From Aureococcus anophagefferens (lineage: Eukaryota > Sar > Pelagophyceae > Pelagomonadales > Pelagomonadaceae), in NCBI RefSeq assembly GCF_000186865.1, contig NW_008705619.1, positions 43,332 through 76,925 of the forward strand: a stretch of DNA of 33,594 nt, in the 5' to 3' direction. The position numbers and the translations under genes were made by a program. Positions 33,077 through 33,594 of this stretch are shown piece after piece. How positions within the stretch are numbered: position 1 is the first letter of the stretch; every line of letters starts with the position of its first letter. The notes beneath the pieces are model-generated. The model searched no databases and was not told the DNA's origin. It saw only the letters and a program-made list of their open reading frames with translations.

Positions 33077-33594
33077 ATGGCTGCCTCGGTCCGCGCATCA
33101 CCATCTGAGGACGATGATCAGCAGCGAGAAGGCGCGCGAGACCGACCTTCAGCGCCCAGACCGCGCCGCATGGCATCAGAAGGCCGCGCGGGCTGCCAAA
33201 AGGCTGCCACGGAGTCCGACGCGCCGCCGCGCCGTCGGCGAGCGATCCCAGACGCCACCGGCCGCACGGCGACGCGGCGGACGAGCGGCACAGCTCGCAG
33301 CCGCCGGACAGAGCCACCCGACGTCGCGCGTCTGCGGCGGCAGATCGGCGATCTCCGCGCGCGAGGCTATCGCGGGATGGGGGACAAGCTCGAGGCCGAG
33401 CACGGCCTGGGGCCCTCGCGGTGGCGCCGCGCGGCGCGCGCGGCGCTGACGCCGGCCGCCGCCGCGGGCGGGCTCGTCGGAGGCGCCGCGTACTACGCGT
33501 CCGTGTGCGCCGCGCTGGGCGTCCTGCAGGGCGCGCGCCTGGCGCGGGGCAGGGCGTTCGTCAACCTGTTTCCCAACGGGTTCGACCGAGAGAT
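33077..33594 (+). CDS. Hypothetical protein, 5' part; runs off the right edge
   Basis: The ATG at 33077 (context gccaaaATGGct) opens a frame with no stop to the last base: at least 172 codons. The N-terminal 90 residues are acidic then Arg-rich and probably disordered (SPSEDDDQQREGARDR, then RRRRAIPDATGRTATRR). An ordered part follows: ARLRRQIGDLRARGYRGMGD, EHGLGPSRWRRAARAALTP, then a Gly/Ala-rich, moderately hydrophobic segment AAAAGGLVGGAAYYASVCAA that may be a membrane helix. No family was recognised. The gene is divergent from the small secreted protein across 92 bp. The alternative ATG at 33114 is in another frame and is rejected. Confidence 0.6.
   Translation, partial: MAASVRASPSEDDDQQREGARDRPSAPRPRRMASEGRAGCQKAATESDAPPRRRRAIPDATGRTATRRTSGTARSRRTEPPDVARLRRQIGDLRARGYRGMGDKLEAEHGLGPSRWRRAARAALTPAAAAGGLVGGAAYYASVCAALGVLQGARLARGRAFVNLFPNGFDRE

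Noticed and set aside
33114..33449. Open frame of 111 codons starting at ATG 33114
   Set aside because: The frame from ATG 33077 has a better start context, stays open to the window end and gives more protein-like sequence.
1..33594. Metabolic gene cluster or operon
   Set aside because: Neighbouring genes are unrelated in function and switch strand often; no co-directional run with overlapping ends is present.

Overview
This window is nuclear DNA of a very GC-rich unicellular eukaryote, most likely a pelagophyte alga close to Aureococcus or Pelagomonas. This is an inference from several signs: compact monocistronic genes with single ATG starts and no bacterial operon signals; protein families typical of stramenopiles (tyrosinase, ankyrin, PAS/LOV-like, SPRY, CS and TOG proteins); strong Ala/Arg/Asp codon bias; and, most telling, three about 200-bp transposon-like introns ('introners') with terminal inverted repeats and target-site duplications. 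Introners of this kind are known from Aureococcus and Micromonas. No tRNA, rRNA, CRISPR array or viral gene was recognised.

Layout. 1-7 kb: 3' end of a two-PDZ protein, a probable N-myristoylated protein, an AIFM2/NDH2-like FAD oxidoreductase, a Ser/Thr kinase split by a frame change, a secreted glycosyltransferase-like protein and an Ala-rich coiled-coil protein. 7-16.6 kb: a disordered protein, a membrane-anchored tyrosinase with an incomplete CuB site, a GAF-domain protein with a frame change, a multi-exon fucosyltransferase-like gene carrying a 56-bp tandem repeat in one intron, and a five-pass membrane protein. 16.8-24.6 kb: an RD/YG- and Q/Y-rich protein, a 99-bp-repeat protein ending in a LOV-like PAS domain without the photoreactive Cys, a dihydroflavonol/cinnamoyl-CoA-reductase-like SDR, a protein with two copies of an unnamed domain, an ankyrin protein of lower GC, and an unknown protein. 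24.6-28.9 kb: one large C2 + TOG/HEAT gene (reverse strand) whose exons are separated by three introners plus one short intron. Its five exons join to 1193 codons in frame. 29.1-33.6 kb: an SH3-like/TPR/SPRY/CS protein (one frame change), a small secreted helical protein with a duplicated signal-peptide segment, and the 5' part of a gene that runs off the right edge.

The genes are unrelated in function and show no pathway clustering. Many lie head-to-head over 90-325 bp or tail-to-tail over a few to about 180 bp, as in a compact protist genome. The main point of interest is the introner set: the sequence shows target-site duplications, splice-site donation and frame restoration directly. Four other genes show single frame breaks; one is demonstrably one extra base inside a 99-bp repeat. 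Some or all of these may be assembly indels.
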